From contig CAYUAI010000017.1 of NCBI GenBank assembly GCA_964442745.1, positions 1 through 62,014 of the forward strand: DNA of 62,014 bases. Direction: 5' to 3'. The notes under the pieces are model-generated. The model ran no database searches. It was not told where the DNA came from and saw only the letters and a program-made list of their open reading frames with translations. The first letter of the stretch is position 1, and the number at the start of each line of letters is the position of its first letter. The DNA is from CAYUAI01 sp964442745 (GTDB taxonomy: Bacteria > Pseudomonadota > Gammaproteobacteria > S012-40). Shown here piece after piece: positions 16,788 through 26,172 of this stretch. The translations under genes were made by a program, and so were the position numbers.

Positions 16788-17658
16788 CGATTGGTAGGTT
16801 GGCTTGTTGTTTCTTATGACGCTGTTTTTCTTTTCGGGCAATATTCCAGGCAATCCAAAGCTTACGTAGCGGGGTTAAGCTGGTTCGCTGCTCCAGTACT
16901 TGCAATCCTTCGGCTTCGATTTCGTTTAAGGTGCTGAGGTAAATTTCCGCCATGATAATGCCACTGCGTTGCTGATAACGATCGATATCAGGTAAATAGC
17001 GAAATGCACTTTGATAATATTGGCGAGCACGCTCGGCTTGAAACTTCATCAATTGACGAAAATTTTCCGTGCTTTTTCCCTGTTGTAAATCTTCGTTACT
17101 GACGCCAAATTGAGTCAGTTCATCTTGTGGCAGATAAACACGGCCGCGCTGGGCATCTTCCCTGACATCGCGAATAATATTGGTAAGTTGTAAGGCGATG
17201 CCTAAATCATGGGCATATTTTAAGGTGCGCCGATCTTGGTAGCCGAAAATTTCGACTGACATTAATCCGACGACACTGGCGGCTCGGTAGCAATAGAGGG
17301 AAAGTTCTTTGAAGCTGGGGTAGGATTGGAAATTGAGATCCATTTCCATGCCGTCAATAATTTCTTTGAAATATTCTTCGGGCAGATTTAGTCGGTTAAT
17401 GTGTTCTGACAAGGCGTGAGAGACAGGATGGTTTGGGCGGTCAGCGAATGTGCTGGTGATTTCTCCGCGCCACCAATCGAGTTTGGTTCTTGCGATATTG
17501 ACGTCGTTACATTCATCAACAATATCATCTACTTCACGGCAAAATGCATATAATGCGATGATTGCATGACGTTGCGCCTCGGGTAAGAACCGGAAACTAT
17601 AATAAAAGCTTGAGCCACTTTTGGCGGCTTTTTCTTGACAGTATTGTTGCGGGTTCAT
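16777..17658 (-). CDS. hpnD: Presqualene diphosphate synthase HpnD (squalene/phytoene synthase family)
   Basis: A 293-residue trans-isoprenyl diphosphate synthase. HpnD joins two farnesyl diphosphates into presqualene diphosphate, the first step of the HpnD-HpnC-HpnE route to squalene for hopanoids. Visible features are GSSFYYSFRFLP near the N-terminus, the first Asp-rich motif REVDDIVDE (about 37-45) and the second, NIIRDVREDAQRGRVYLP (about 159-176). The EIIDGMEMDL segment and the C-terminal LTPLRKLWIAW are typical of HpnD. The other hopanoid genes are not in the window, so the product's fate is unknown. It is convergent with the ABC ATPase gene and separated by about 174 bases from mupP. 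Confidence 0.82.
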   Translation of the reverse strand: MNPQQYCQEKAAKSGSSFYYSFRFLPEAQRHAIIALYAFCREVDDIVDECNDVNIARTKLDWWRGEITSTFADRPNHPVSHALSEHINRLNLPEEYFKEIIDGMEMDLNFQSYPSFKELSLYCYRAASVVGLMSVEIFGYQDRRTLKYAHDLGIALQLTNIIRDVREDAQRGRVYLPQDELTQFGVSNEDLQQGKSTENFRQLMKFQAERARQYYQSAFRYLPDIDRYQQRSGIIMAEIYLSTLNEIEAEGLQVLEQRTSLTPLRKLWIAWNIARKEKQRHKKQQANLPIANK

Positions 17659-17832
17659 TATTAATAATTATCCTAATGTTTGCTATCTGCTGTTTGCGTT
17701 TAATTATGCAAAAAATAAGTGAATTAGGAATGGTTTGCCCCAGTTGATCTCTGAGATGGATAATACGCTAAATTTGGCGTGATTGTCGAGCGGTTGCCGG
17801 CGGCCTTGAACTTGGCTTATTTTTGTTCGATT

Positions 17833-18513
17833 TTACCAGCGTGTTATCCAATGCCAGGCTTCGGAAGGGTGGTTGATCATGGCATCGGCTCCCCAGTGAG
17901 CTGGCTCATCATGTTCACTAAGATAGCCAAAGAGTGCCACGAGCGTACGCATGCCCGCCCGATTCCCTGCTTCGATATCACGTTGTGCATCACCGATGTA
18001 AACGCATTGGTTTGGTGCTTGATTGGCGTGCTTGCAAGCCAGTAATAACGGTTCTGGATGGGGTTTTTTATTTTTTGTGGTGTCACCGCTAATGATGGTT
18101 ACTGCTCGGTTGGTCAATGATAAGGCTTGGATTAGCGGGTCGGTTAGCCAGGCAGGTTTGTTGGTGACAATGCCCCAGTTGATATTGTGTTGTTCGAGTT
18201 TATTTAATAGCTCGCTTATGCCGGGGAACAGCTGGGTCGATTGGGCGATATGTTGTTGATAGATGGTGAGCAAACGATTTCTTAATTCTTCAAAGGGGGC
18301 TTGCTCGGGGGCTATTTGAAATCCCAGTTTAATGAGTGCAATACCGCCATGAGAGACCACGGGCCGGATGGTTTCAAAGGGGAGTTGAGGTTTGTTTTCC
18401 TCTTTTAATAGGGTGTTTAATGCAAAAGCGAGATCACCTGCGGTATCGGCAAGGGTGCCATCTAAGTCGAAAAATACTGAGCGTATATTGGGTAAAGGTG
18501 AAGAATGGGGCAT
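17833..18513 (-). CDS. mupP: HAD-family phosphatase, probable N-acetylmuramic acid 6-phosphate phosphatase MupP
   Basis: A 226-residue HAD phosphatase. Motif I is FFDLDGTLADTAGD with the two catalytic Asp, motif II is VTNKP, the Lys is in NKKPHPEPLL, and motif IV is GDAQRDIEAG. The tail GMRTLVALFGYLSEHDEPAHWGAD matches my memory of MupP better than of Gph. Position supports this: in Pseudomonas mupP lies directly after ubiG, as here. MupP removes phosphate from MurNAc-6-P in peptidoglycan recycling. A longer frame to 18591 exists but overlaps ubiG; ATG 18513 (MPHSSPLPN) gives a 28-base gap and a normal length. Phosphoglycolate phosphatase is the alternative. Confidence 0.72.
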   Translation of the reverse strand: MPHSSPLPNIRSVFFDLDGTLADTAGDLAFALNTLLKEENKPQLPFETIRPVVSHGGIALIKLGFQIAPEQAPFEELRNRLLTIYQQHIAQSTQLFPGISELLNKLEQHNINWGIVTNKPAWLTDPLIQALSLTNRAVTIISGDTTKNKKPHPEPLLLACKHANQAPNQCVYIGDAQRDIEAGNRAGMRTLVALFGYLSEHDEPAHWGADAMINHPSEAWHWITRW

Positions 18514-18541
18514 GATAGCTACATCGTCATGTAAGATGAAT

Positions 18542-19267
18542 TTAGGCGATTGGCTTAATGCCGTAGGCGAGGTAATTGACCTTAACGTCACGCGTCAGGG
18601 TAAATTGCTTGGTGATGGGTTGATAGCTCATGCCCGATAAGTTTTGCAAGACTAAACCGGCCGCTCTCATCGATTGACCCAGTTCCGAGGGTTTGATGAA
18701 TTTTTCATAGTCGTGGGTACCTTTGGGAAGTAATCGTAGGAAATATTCGGCGCCTAAGACTGCAAATAAGTAGGCTTTGGGATGGCGATTGATGGTGGAG
18801 AAAAACAACTTACCACCGGGTTTGACTAAGGTGGCGCAGGCATTGATGACAGAGCCTGGATTAGGCACATGCTCTAACATTTCCATGCAGGTAACAATGT
18901 CGTATTGGGCGGGGTATTGTTGGGCCATGGCTTCGGCGGTGATTTGTAAGTATTCTACATCAATGCCGCTTTCTAATCGATGGAGTTTGGCGACTTGCAG
19001 GGGCGCATTGCCCATGTCGATGCCAGTGACTTGGGCGCCTTCTTTGGCCATGGCTTCTGAGAGTATGCCGCCGCCGCACCCCACATCCAGTACCTGTTGG
19101 TTGGCAAGCGAACCCTGTCGCTGGATATAACCTAGTCGTAAGGGGTTGATATCATGCAATGGCTTGAATTCACCTGCCGGGTCCCACCAACGAAAAGCGG
19201 AGGCTTCGAATTTTGCCAGTTCGTTTTTATCGATATTGAGGGAGGGAGGCATTTGTTGCTGAGTCAT
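18542..19267 (-). CDS. ubiG: Ubiquinone biosynthesis O-methyltransferase UbiG
   Basis: A 241-residue class I SAM methyltransferase that performs both O-methylations in ubiquinone synthesis. The SAM-binding glycine loop is VLDVGCGGGILSEAMA (about 60-75). The adjacent acidic strand is VTGIDMG and the post-motif is CMEMLEHVPNP. The early sequence FRWWDPAGEFKPLHDINPLRLGYI and the late segment KGTHDYEKFIKPSEL are strongly characteristic of UbiG. Length equals that of E. coli UbiG. It lies six bases after the amidohydrolase stop and upstream of mupP on the same strand, so the three are probably cotranscribed. Confidence 0.93.
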   Translation of the reverse strand: MTQQQMPPSLNIDKNELAKFEASAFRWWDPAGEFKPLHDINPLRLGYIQRQGSLANQQVLDVGCGGGILSEAMAKEGAQVTGIDMGNAPLQVAKLHRLESGIDVEYLQITAEAMAQQYPAQYDIVTCMEMLEHVPNPGSVINACATLVKPGGKLFFSTINRHPKAYLFAVLGAEYFLRLLPKGTHDYEKFIKPSELGQSMRAAGLVLQNLSGMSYQPITKQFTLTRDVKVNYLAYGIKPIA

Positions 19268-19273
19268 CGTGGT

Positions 19274-20590
19274 TTAGGCCTGATTTATTTTATGGGTCCA
19301 TTGACTGACTTTAGCGAGAATTTCGCTTTCATCAAGGGTTTGCAGTTGACGGTTTTTCATGATGTGTTGTCCGGCGATCCAGACATCTGAAACTTTCTCG
19401 CGATTGGTTGAATAGACGATTTGAGAAATGGCGTCAAAAATGGGTTGGGTTTCAATTTGTGACAAATTGATGGCGATAATATCAGCAGCTTTGCCCAGTT
19501 TGAGTGACCCCGTGATGTTCTCTAATCCCAATGCTTTAGCGCCGTTCAAAGTGGCCATCTGTAACGCTTCTTGGGCGGGTACCACCGAAGCATCGTTGGC
19601 CACGGCTTTGGCCAGTAAAGCCGCGCAGCGCATTTCGCCAAAAATATCTAGATCATTATTACTGGCAGCACCGTCCGTGCCTAATGCGATATTTAGGCCG
19701 GCTTTGGATAGCTTGGCGATAGGACAAAAACCACTGGCTAATTTCATGTTGGATTCGGGGCAGTGGATGATATGCAAGCCTGATTCTGCGCAGCGTTCGA
19801 TTTCGCTATCCGTCAGTTGGGTCATATGCACCGCCATGAGACGAGGAGACAACAAGTCCAATTCATCGAGTCGCGCCAGTGGTCTTTTTTTATGCTGTTG
19901 TTCGGCTTGTGATACTTCAAAGGCTGTTTCATGAATATGCATGTGAATTGGAATGTTCAACTCATGGGCTAGGATGGCCATTTTGGTTAATGGTTCATTG
20001 GATACAGTATAGGGTGCGTGGGGAGCAAAAGCGGTGGAGATTAAAGGGGTATCTTGGTATTGCTGGTGGACGGCCAAGCCTTTTTCCAGGTATTCTGCGG
20101 GAGAGTTGGCCCAGGCGGTGGGGAAATCAATGAGAATCAGGCCAATGACCGCCCTTATGCCGGCGTTTTTTGCAGCGCTTGCGGCTTGGTCGGGGAAAAA
20201 GTACATTTCGTTGAAGCAGGTGATACCGCCTCGGATCATTTCCGCGATGGCCAGTTGGGTACCATCGTAGACAAACTCCGGACTGACCCATTTGTTCTCT
20301 GCTGGCCAAATATGATTTTCCAGCCAATCCATGAGGTGTAAATCATCGGCGTAGCCGCGAAATAAAGACATGCTCGCATGGGTGTGAGTATTGACCAATC
20401 CAGGCATCAGCACATGATGAGGTAAGGTGACTTCATGTTCGCTTTGATATTGCTGCTGAGCTTGAGTACTGGGAAGTATATCAACAATATTACCTTGTGA
20501 AATGACTAGGCTATGTCTTTCTAAAACCGTGTTGGCTGGCTCTACTGGAATTAACCAGCGAGCATGAATCAGCGTCTCTGCGATGTGCAT
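19274..20590 (-). CDS. mtaD: 5-methylthioadenosine/S-adenosylhomocysteine deaminase-like amidohydrolase (TRZ/ATZ family)
   Basis: A 438-residue amidohydrolase starting at MHIAETLIHARWLIP; a longer GTG frame to 20644 would add 18 atypical residues. Metal-binding motifs are HTHASMSLFRGYADD (HxH), FAPHAPYTVS, HMHIHET, and the Asp of GTDGAASNNDLD. This set defines the TRZ/ATZ/guanine deaminase group. Members next to mtnA deaminate methylthioadenosine to methylthioinosine, the first step of the Pseudomonas route that leads through MtnP to MtnA. mtnA is the divergent neighbour here, which supports that function. Substrate choice between MTA, SAH and adenosine cannot be settled from sequence alone. 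Confidence 0.82.
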   Translation of the reverse strand: MHIAETLIHARWLIPVEPANTVLERHSLVISQGNIVDILPSTQAQQQYQSEHEVTLPHHVLMPGLVNTHTHASMSLFRGYADDLHLMDWLENHIWPAENKWVSPEFVYDGTQLAIAEMIRGGITCFNEMYFFPDQAASAAKNAGIRAVIGLILIDFPTAWANSPAEYLEKGLAVHQQYQDTPLISTAFAPHAPYTVSNEPLTKMAILAHELNIPIHMHIHETAFEVSQAEQQHKKRPLARLDELDLLSPRLMAVHMTQLTDSEIERCAESGLHIIHCPESNMKLASGFCPIAKLSKAGLNIALGTDGAASNNDLDIFGEMRCAALLAKAVANDASVVPAQEALQMATLNGAKALGLENITGSLKLGKAADIIAINLSQIETQPIFDAISQIVYSTNREKVSDVWIAGQHIMKNRQLQTLDESEILAKVSQWTHKINQA

Positions 20591-20644
20591 ATGGTTTTTG
20601 TATCCGGCTGGCTTGTCAAAACGAAAATTCTTTAACCAAATCAC

Positions 20645-20989
20645 TTTTCAGGTTTGGCAATAGGTATATAATGGCTACGCTTGTCTAAGAAGCTGCTTGG
20701 TTAAAAATTAATCGGCTGTAAAGCCATCAAAATGGCCGCTGTTCCCGATCCTTTTCGGCAAATAGCACGGCTATTCTTCTCAAACGATCGAAAAAATCGT
20801 TTCATCTTGACGACGTTTCGCTCGATATTTTTTAACTAAACAGCTTCTAAAGATCATTTAGCCAATAGCGAAAGGAAGTATATAACTACTCCCCTCAATA
20901 CTTAACTATTTTTTTAGAATAATTGAGAACACTCGGTTATGGACGCTTTGTGTTTATGGTGCAGTGAATATCATTAATCAACAAGCTAG
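20645..20989. other. Intergenic region between mtaD and mtnA
   Basis: 345 bases between divergent genes. It holds the imperfect inverted-repeat element at 20688-20848 (annotated separately), inside which are several small hairpins. The promoters of both genes must lie here too, but none is clear enough to call. Confidence 0.5.
20688..20848. repeat. 161-bp element bounded by imperfect inverted repeats
   Basis: The left end begins AGAAGCTGCTTGGTTAAAAA (20688) and the right end, read on the other strand from 20848, begins AGAAGCTGTTTAGTTAAAAA. The 20-base arms have two mismatches. The interior carries short hairpins: AATAGC/GCTATT at 20761-20775 and AAACGAT/ATCGTTT around 20782-20802. No open frame is present. 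The shape suits a MITE-like or palindromic intergenic repeat. Part of the interior resembles 47589-47665, so it may belong to a dispersed family. No target-site duplication was confirmed. Confidence 0.55.
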
Positions 20990-22057
20990 GTGCCAACATT
21001 GAATCAATTTGACAATATTCATCCGATTATTTGGGAGAACGATCAACTCAGTTTGTTGGATCAGCGCTTATTGCCTGGGACAAGCCAATATGTCACCTTA
21101 CATTCTGCTGGTGAGGTGGCGACAGCGATTCGAAACATGGTGGTGCGTGGTGCGCCAGCGATTGGCATTACGGCGGCTTATGGTATTGTGTTAGCCACGA
21201 AACGGCGACTGTCTGAAGGTGAGAATTGGCGATCAATGATTGACCAAGATGTGGCTTTGCTGGCGAATTCGCGACCCACTGCCGTCAATTTATTTTGGGC
21301 GATTGATCGTATGATGCGTTGCCTTGATCATATACTTTGCGACCCGCCTGAGACAATTTATGCGCATTTACTCTCGGAAGCAAAAGCAATCCATGAGCAA
21401 GATATCGCCGCTAATCATACCATGGGTCAATGGGGGGCGGCGCTGATTAGCCCCAACTCCACCGTGTTAACCCATTGTAATGCGGGTGCATTAGCCACCG
21501 GTGGTTTTGGCACCGCGTTGGGTGTGATTCGTGCGGCTTGGGCAGCGCAGCGCCTTCGTCAAGTGTATGCCGATGAGACAAGGCCTTGGCTACAAGGGGC
21601 GCGCCTGACGGCCTGGGAATTAACGAAGGAGCATATTCCTGTCACATTAATTTGTGAGGCGGCCGCTGCCACTCTCTTTAAAACAGAAAGCATCGATTGG
21701 GTAATTGTGGGGGCCGATCGGATTGCGGCGAATGGCGATGTGGCAAATAAAATTGGTACCTATAGTTTAGCGGTTTTAGCGCGTTATCATGGCGTCAAGA
21801 TGATGGTGGTCGCACCAACCTCCACGGTGGACATGAACATTCTTGACGGTCAAAAAATACCCATCGAGCATCGCTCGCCTAAGGAAATATTACAATATGC
21901 GGGGCAAACGGTGGCGGCGAGTGAAGCGCAGGCCTGGAATCCGGCTTTTGATGTGACGCCAGCGGAATTGGTTGATGTTATTGTGACGGAAAAGGGTGTT
22001 ATTGAGCAGCCATCATCGAGTAAAATGCGAGAACATATGCAGTCGCGTGGTATTTAG
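20990..22057 (+). CDS. mtnA: Methylthioribose-1-phosphate isomerase MtnA
   Basis: A 355-residue aIF2B/MtnA-family isomerase converting 5-methylthioribose-1-phosphate to the ribulose form in methionine salvage. Motifs are RGAPAIGITAAYGIVLA, the catalytic Cys of THCNAGALATGGFGTALG (about 163) and the catalytic Asp of GADRIAANGDVANKIGTYSLA (about 243). The start is uncertain. GTG 20990 gives MPTLNQFD, but TTG 20999 (MNQFD) has a better-spaced TAGGTG ribosome site at 20986-20992. Length fits the family. It faces mtaD across the repeat element and is followed by gyrA, the same order as in Pseudomonas. Confidence 0.92.
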   Translation: MPTLNQFDNIHPIIWENDQLSLLDQRLLPGTSQYVTLHSAGEVATAIRNMVVRGAPAIGITAAYGIVLATKRRLSEGENWRSMIDQDVALLANSRPTAVNLFWAIDRMMRCLDHILCDPPETIYAHLLSEAKAIHEQDIAANHTMGQWGAALISPNSTVLTHCNAGALATGGFGTALGVIRAAWAAQRLRQVYADETRPWLQGARLTAWELTKEHIPVTLICEAAAATLFKTESIDWVIVGADRIAANGDVANKIGTYSLAVLARYHGVKMMVVAPTSTVDMNILDGQKIPIEHRSPKEILQYAGQTVAASEAQAWNPAFDVTPAELVDVIVTEKGVIEQPSSSKMREHMQSRGI

Positions 22058-22166
22058 TTATACTTCTTCCCGGAAGATAAGATTCGGGTTGATAAGCCAT
22101 ATGTCTCTGGGGTGGCGACTTACTAATGACACAAATTATCCTGTGGTGCAGGGTCACTTGCTGTTG

Positions 22167-22175
22167 TGATACAAT
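22167..22175 (+). promoter_or_regulatory. Candidate extended -10 promoter for gyrA
   Basis: TGATACAAT provides an extended TGN and a -10 (TACAAT) one base off consensus, about 80 bases before the gyrA ATG. No good -35 hexamer lies 16-18 bases upstream, which is normal for extended -10 promoters. This is a sequence match only. Confidence 0.35.
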
Positions 22176-22255
22176 CTCACACCTTTAATATACAGCCTTT
22201 ATAAATAACGACGATCGAACATTTTAAAAACAGCTGAGACAATCAATAGAAGTTT

Positions 22256-24998
22256 ATGGATACATTTGCCAAAGAAGTTTTACCTGTCAATATCGAAGAT
22301 GAAATGCGTAATTCCTATATGGAATATGCCATGAGCGTCATTGTTGGTCGAGCTTTGCCCGATGTGCGTGATGGATTAAAACCTGTGCATCGCCGCGTGT
22401 TATATGCCATGAATGAGCTGGGTAATGATTGGAATAAGGCGTATAAAAAATCAGCGCGTATTGTCGGTGATGTGATTGGTAAATACCATCCTCACGGTGA
22501 CACAGCCGTTTATGATGCGCTGGTGAGAATGGCGCAGCCTTTTTCCATGCGTTATGTGTTGATTGATGGGCAAGGTAATTTCGGCTCAGTCGATGGTGAT
22601 GCGCCGGCGGCCATGCGTTATACCGAAGTACGTATGGCGAAACTTGCGCATGAGTTATTGGCGGACCTGGAGAAAGAAACGGTTGATTTCGTCACTAACT
22701 ATGATGAAACCGAACGTGAACCGTCGGTGTTGCCTGCTCGAGTGCCTAACTTGCTCATTAATGGTTCATCGGGGATCGCTGTCGGCATTGCGACCAATAT
22801 CCCGCCGCATAATCTCACCGAAGTGGTTAATGCATGTATTGCCTTGATTGATGACCCTGAGCTAAGTATTGAGGCGCTGATGGCCATTATTCCGGGGCCT
22901 GATTTTCCAACGGCGGCCATTATTAATGGCGCCAAAGGCATTAATGAGGCCTATCGCACGGGTAAAGGTCGGATTTATGTGAGAGCACGCTCTCACATTG
23001 AAACCAATGAATCCACAGGTAAAGAAAGTATTATTGTGACCGAGCTGCCTTACCAGGTCAATAAAGCGCGGTTGCTAGAGAAAATTGCCGAGTTAGTGAA
23101 AGACAAAAAAATCGAGGGCATTACTGAATTACGAGATGAGTCGGATAAAGATGGTATGCGGATGGTCATCGAGCTACGACGCGGTGAAATGTCTGATGTG
23201 ATGCTGAATAATTTATATCAACATACACAGTTACAAAATGTATTTGGTATCAATATGGTGGCATTGATTGATGGTCAGCCACGCTTACTCAATTTAAAAG
23301 TTATTTTAACTGCATTTATTCGTCATCGCCGGGAAGTCGTGACTCGGCGTACGGTTTATGAATTGCGTAAAGCCCGTGATCGTGCCCATATCTTGGAAGG
23401 TTTGGCGGTGGCCATTGCGAATATTGATTCTATTATTGCCTTGATTAAATCGTCTCCAAACCCGGCGGAAGCGCGCAAAGGTTTGATGGAAAATGGATGG
23501 CAACTGGGTGTGGTGGTGGAGCTATTAGCGCGTGCTGGTGCTCAGATGTCACGTCCGGATGACCTCGGTGAGAATTTTGGGGTTGTTGATGATCGTTATC
23601 GATTATCACCGGTGCAAGCGCAAGCGATTTTGGAAATGCGTCTTAATCGACTGACGGGTTTAGAGCAAGATAAGATTGTTAGTGAATATAAAGAGCTGTT
23701 AGACAAAATAGAAAAATTATTAAAAATTTTAAATGACCCGCAACGATTGATGCAAGTGATCCGGGATGAGTTAGAAGAAATTAAAACGCAGTATGGTGAT
23801 GAGCGGCGCACGCAGATCGTCCCTAACCAACATGATTTGAATATTGAAGACCTCATTACTGAAGAGCCCATGGTGGTGACCATTTCTCATGAAGGTTATG
23901 TGAAAGCCCAGCCGGTATCGACATATAGTTCGCAAAAGCGGGGTGGTCGAGGCAAGACCGCCACGTCCATGAAAGAAGAAGACTTTATTGATAAATTATT
24001 TGTTGCCAGTACTCACGATACTATTCTTTGTTTTTCCAGTGCGGGTAAAGTTTACTGGTTGAAGGTTTATCAATTACCTCAGTCCAGCCGAACGGCGCGT
24101 GGGCGGCCCATTATTAATCTATTGCCGCTTGAAGAGAACGAACGTATTAGCGCAATTTTACCGATTCGTGAATTTGAAGCCGGCAAATTTGTTTTTATGG
24201 CCACCAGCCAAGGTACCGTAAAGAAAATTGCCTTGGTGGATTTTTCTCGTCCCCGAACCAATGGCATTATCGCTTTGGGTTTGCGAGAAGGTGATCAGTT
24301 AGTGGGTGTTTCGATCACGAATGGTAGCCAAGATGTGATGTTGTTTAGCAGTGGCAATAAAGCGATTCGTTTTAACGAGGAAGATGTGAGAGTCATGGGG
24401 CGCACGGCTTGCGGTGTGCGTGGCATTCGACTGGCTGCCGGTCAGCGAGTGATTGCTTTAATTATCGCAGAAAATGTTGGCAGTGTGTTGATGGCGACCG
24501 AAAATGGTTTTGGTAAACGGACGTTAGTGACAGGTTTTTCAGCCCAGGCTCGGGGTGGCCAGGGAGTTATTTCATTACAGGGAGTGGAGCGCAATGGAGA
24601 GGCGGTCGGTGCGGTTTTAGTGAAAGATGAAGACGAGATCATGTTGATTAGCAGTGGCGGCACGTTAGTGCGTACCCCGGTGATTGATATTTCTGTCGTC
24701 GGTCGTAACGCCAAGGGTGTCCGTTTAATTAATTTGGTGGATGGAGGGTCACTGGTGGGGGTTGAGCGGATTTGTGAAATAGATAGTGACACCGAAGTTG
24801 AAGAGAATGCTGACGATACTGAGTCCACTGAGCCTGAGTCCACTGAGCCTGAGNNNNNNNNNNNNNNNNNNNNNNNNNNNNNNNNNNNNNNNNNNNNNNN
24901 NNNNNNNNNNNNNNNNNNNNNNNNNNNNNNNNNNNNNNNNNNNNNNNNNNNNNACTGAGCCTGGGTCTACTGAGCCTGAGCCCAGAGAAAAAGACTGA
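22256..24998 (+). CDS. gyrA: DNA gyrase subunit A (interrupted by an assembly gap)
   Basis: Gyrase A subunit, which cuts and rejoins DNA during negative supercoiling. The catalytic Tyr is residue 122 (AAMRYTEVRM). The quinolone region reads YHPHGDTAVYDALVRM with Thr 83 and Asp 87. The GyrA box is present as QKRGGRGK, followed by beta-pinwheel blades in the C-terminal domain. The protein ends in an acidic tail of STEPE repeats. A run of 100 N (24854-24953) interrupts this tail. After the gap the frame beginning at 24954 reads TEPGSTEPEPREKD and stops at TGA 24996-24998. The gap starts on a codon boundary, so the gene is intact if the true missing length is a multiple of three. Confidence 0.93.
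24854..24953. other. Assembly gap (100 N) inside the gyrA tandem repeat
   Basis: Exactly 100 unknown bases, a conventional placeholder length. Both sides carry the same 15-base tandem unit (TCC ACT GAG CCT GAG and variants), so the assembler most likely failed on a repeat. The true length is unknown. Confidence 0.95.
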
Positions 24999-25069
24999 AG
25001 CTTGTGTATGTCGATTTGAAAGTAATCATGTTAGTCAGTTAGATCTGCTTGTTATGAGGAGTTTGATAG

Positions 25070-26152
25070 GTGTCACGTCAATATAATTTTAGTGCTGGGC
25101 CAGCCATGATTCCGCTGGAGGTATTAAACCAGGCAAGAGAAGAACTCGCTGATTGGGGCGGGAGCGGAATGTCAGTGATGGAAATGAGTCATCGAGGCAA
25201 GGCGTTTGTATCGATTGCGGAAGGTGCCGAGTCTTGCCTGCGGGAAATTATGGCCATCCCGGAGAATTACCAAGTGTTGTTTTTGCAAGGTGGTGCCAGC
25301 AGTCAATTTGCCATGGTGCCGTTAAATCTACTGCAAAATAAAAAGCAAGCAGATTATGTCGTCACGGGGAGTTGGTCGAAAAAAGCGGTGGCCGAAGCCA
25401 AACGTTTTTGTCAGGTGAATATGGCGGCCACCGGTGAAGCCAGTCAGTTTACCGACATCCCGGCGTTTGAGCAATGGCAGCTTGATTCTCAGGCCGCTTA
25501 CGTGCATTACACGCCCAATGAAACCATTGGTGGGGTGGAGTTTCACTGGACGCCTGAAACCGGTGAGATCCCGTTGGTGGCCGATTTGTCATCAACGATT
25601 CTGTCACGTCCCATTGATGTTTCCAAATTTGGGCTGATCTATGCCGGCGCCCAGAAAAATATTGGTCCGGCGGGATTAACGATCGTGATTGTTAGAGAAG
25701 ATTTAATTGGACAAGCGCAAGCGGGGACGCCAAGCATGTTCGATTACAAAATACATGCCGAGGCGGATTCCATGTATAACACACCGCCAACCTATAGTTG
25801 GTATATGGCGGGATTGGTGTTTGATTGGATCAAAGGTCAAGGTGGTTTAGCGAAAATGGAAGAAATTAATCAGCGAAAAGCCGCCAAACTGTATGCCGCT
25901 ATTGATGATTCAGCGTTTTATTCAAGCCCTGTACATAAAGCCTGTCGTTCAAGGATGAATGTGCCATTTATTCTCGCCGATGCGCAACTCGATGGATTGT
26001 TTTTAAAAGAAGCCGCTAGCCACGGTTTGTTAACCCTGAAGGGACATCGCTCGGTGGGTGGTATGCGGGCCAGTATCTATAACGCCATGCCGGAGCAAGG
26101 GGTGGACGTGTTAATCCAATTTATGGTCGAATTTGAGCGGCAGCATGGTTAA
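25070..26152 (+). CDS. serC: Phosphoserine aminotransferase SerC
   Basis: A 360-residue PLP aminotransferase making 3-phosphoserine from 3-phosphohydroxypyruvate, and also acting in pyridoxine synthesis. It starts with GTG (MSRQYNFSAGPAMIP), the conserved SerC beginning, preceded by a GAGGAG site at about 25056. Other conserved pieces are LFLQGGASSQFAMVPLN, SWSKKA and the Schiff-base Lys in YAGAQKNIGPAG (about residue 196). Length equals that of E. coli SerC. It follows gyrA by about 70 bases and leads the serC-serA-pheA-hisC-tyrA-aroA run. Confidence 0.95.
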   Translation: MSRQYNFSAGPAMIPLEVLNQAREELADWGGSGMSVMEMSHRGKAFVSIAEGAESCLREIMAIPENYQVLFLQGGASSQFAMVPLNLLQNKKQADYVVTGSWSKKAVAEAKRFCQVNMAATGEASQFTDIPAFEQWQLDSQAAYVHYTPNETIGGVEFHWTPETGEIPLVADLSSTILSRPIDVSKFGLIYAGAQKNIGPAGLTIVIVREDLIGQAQAGTPSMFDYKIHAEADSMYNTPPTYSWYMAGLVFDWIKGQGGLAKMEEINQRKAAKLYAAIDDSAFYSSPVHKACRSRMNVPFILADAQLDGLFLKEAASHGLLTLKGHRSVGGMRASIYNAMPEQGVDVLIQFMVEFERQHG

Positions 26153-26172
26153 ATTTGATCAGGGAATCATGA

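Noticed and set aside
19428..19934. 168-codon frame opposite mtaD
   Set aside because: It lies within the amidohydrolase gene with intact metal motifs; the product is low-complexity and unconvincing.
22256..24998. gyrA appears split into two frames by the N run
   Set aside because: The gap begins and must end on codon boundaries given the repeat; 100 N is a placeholder, so this is an assembly artefact and not a frameshift.
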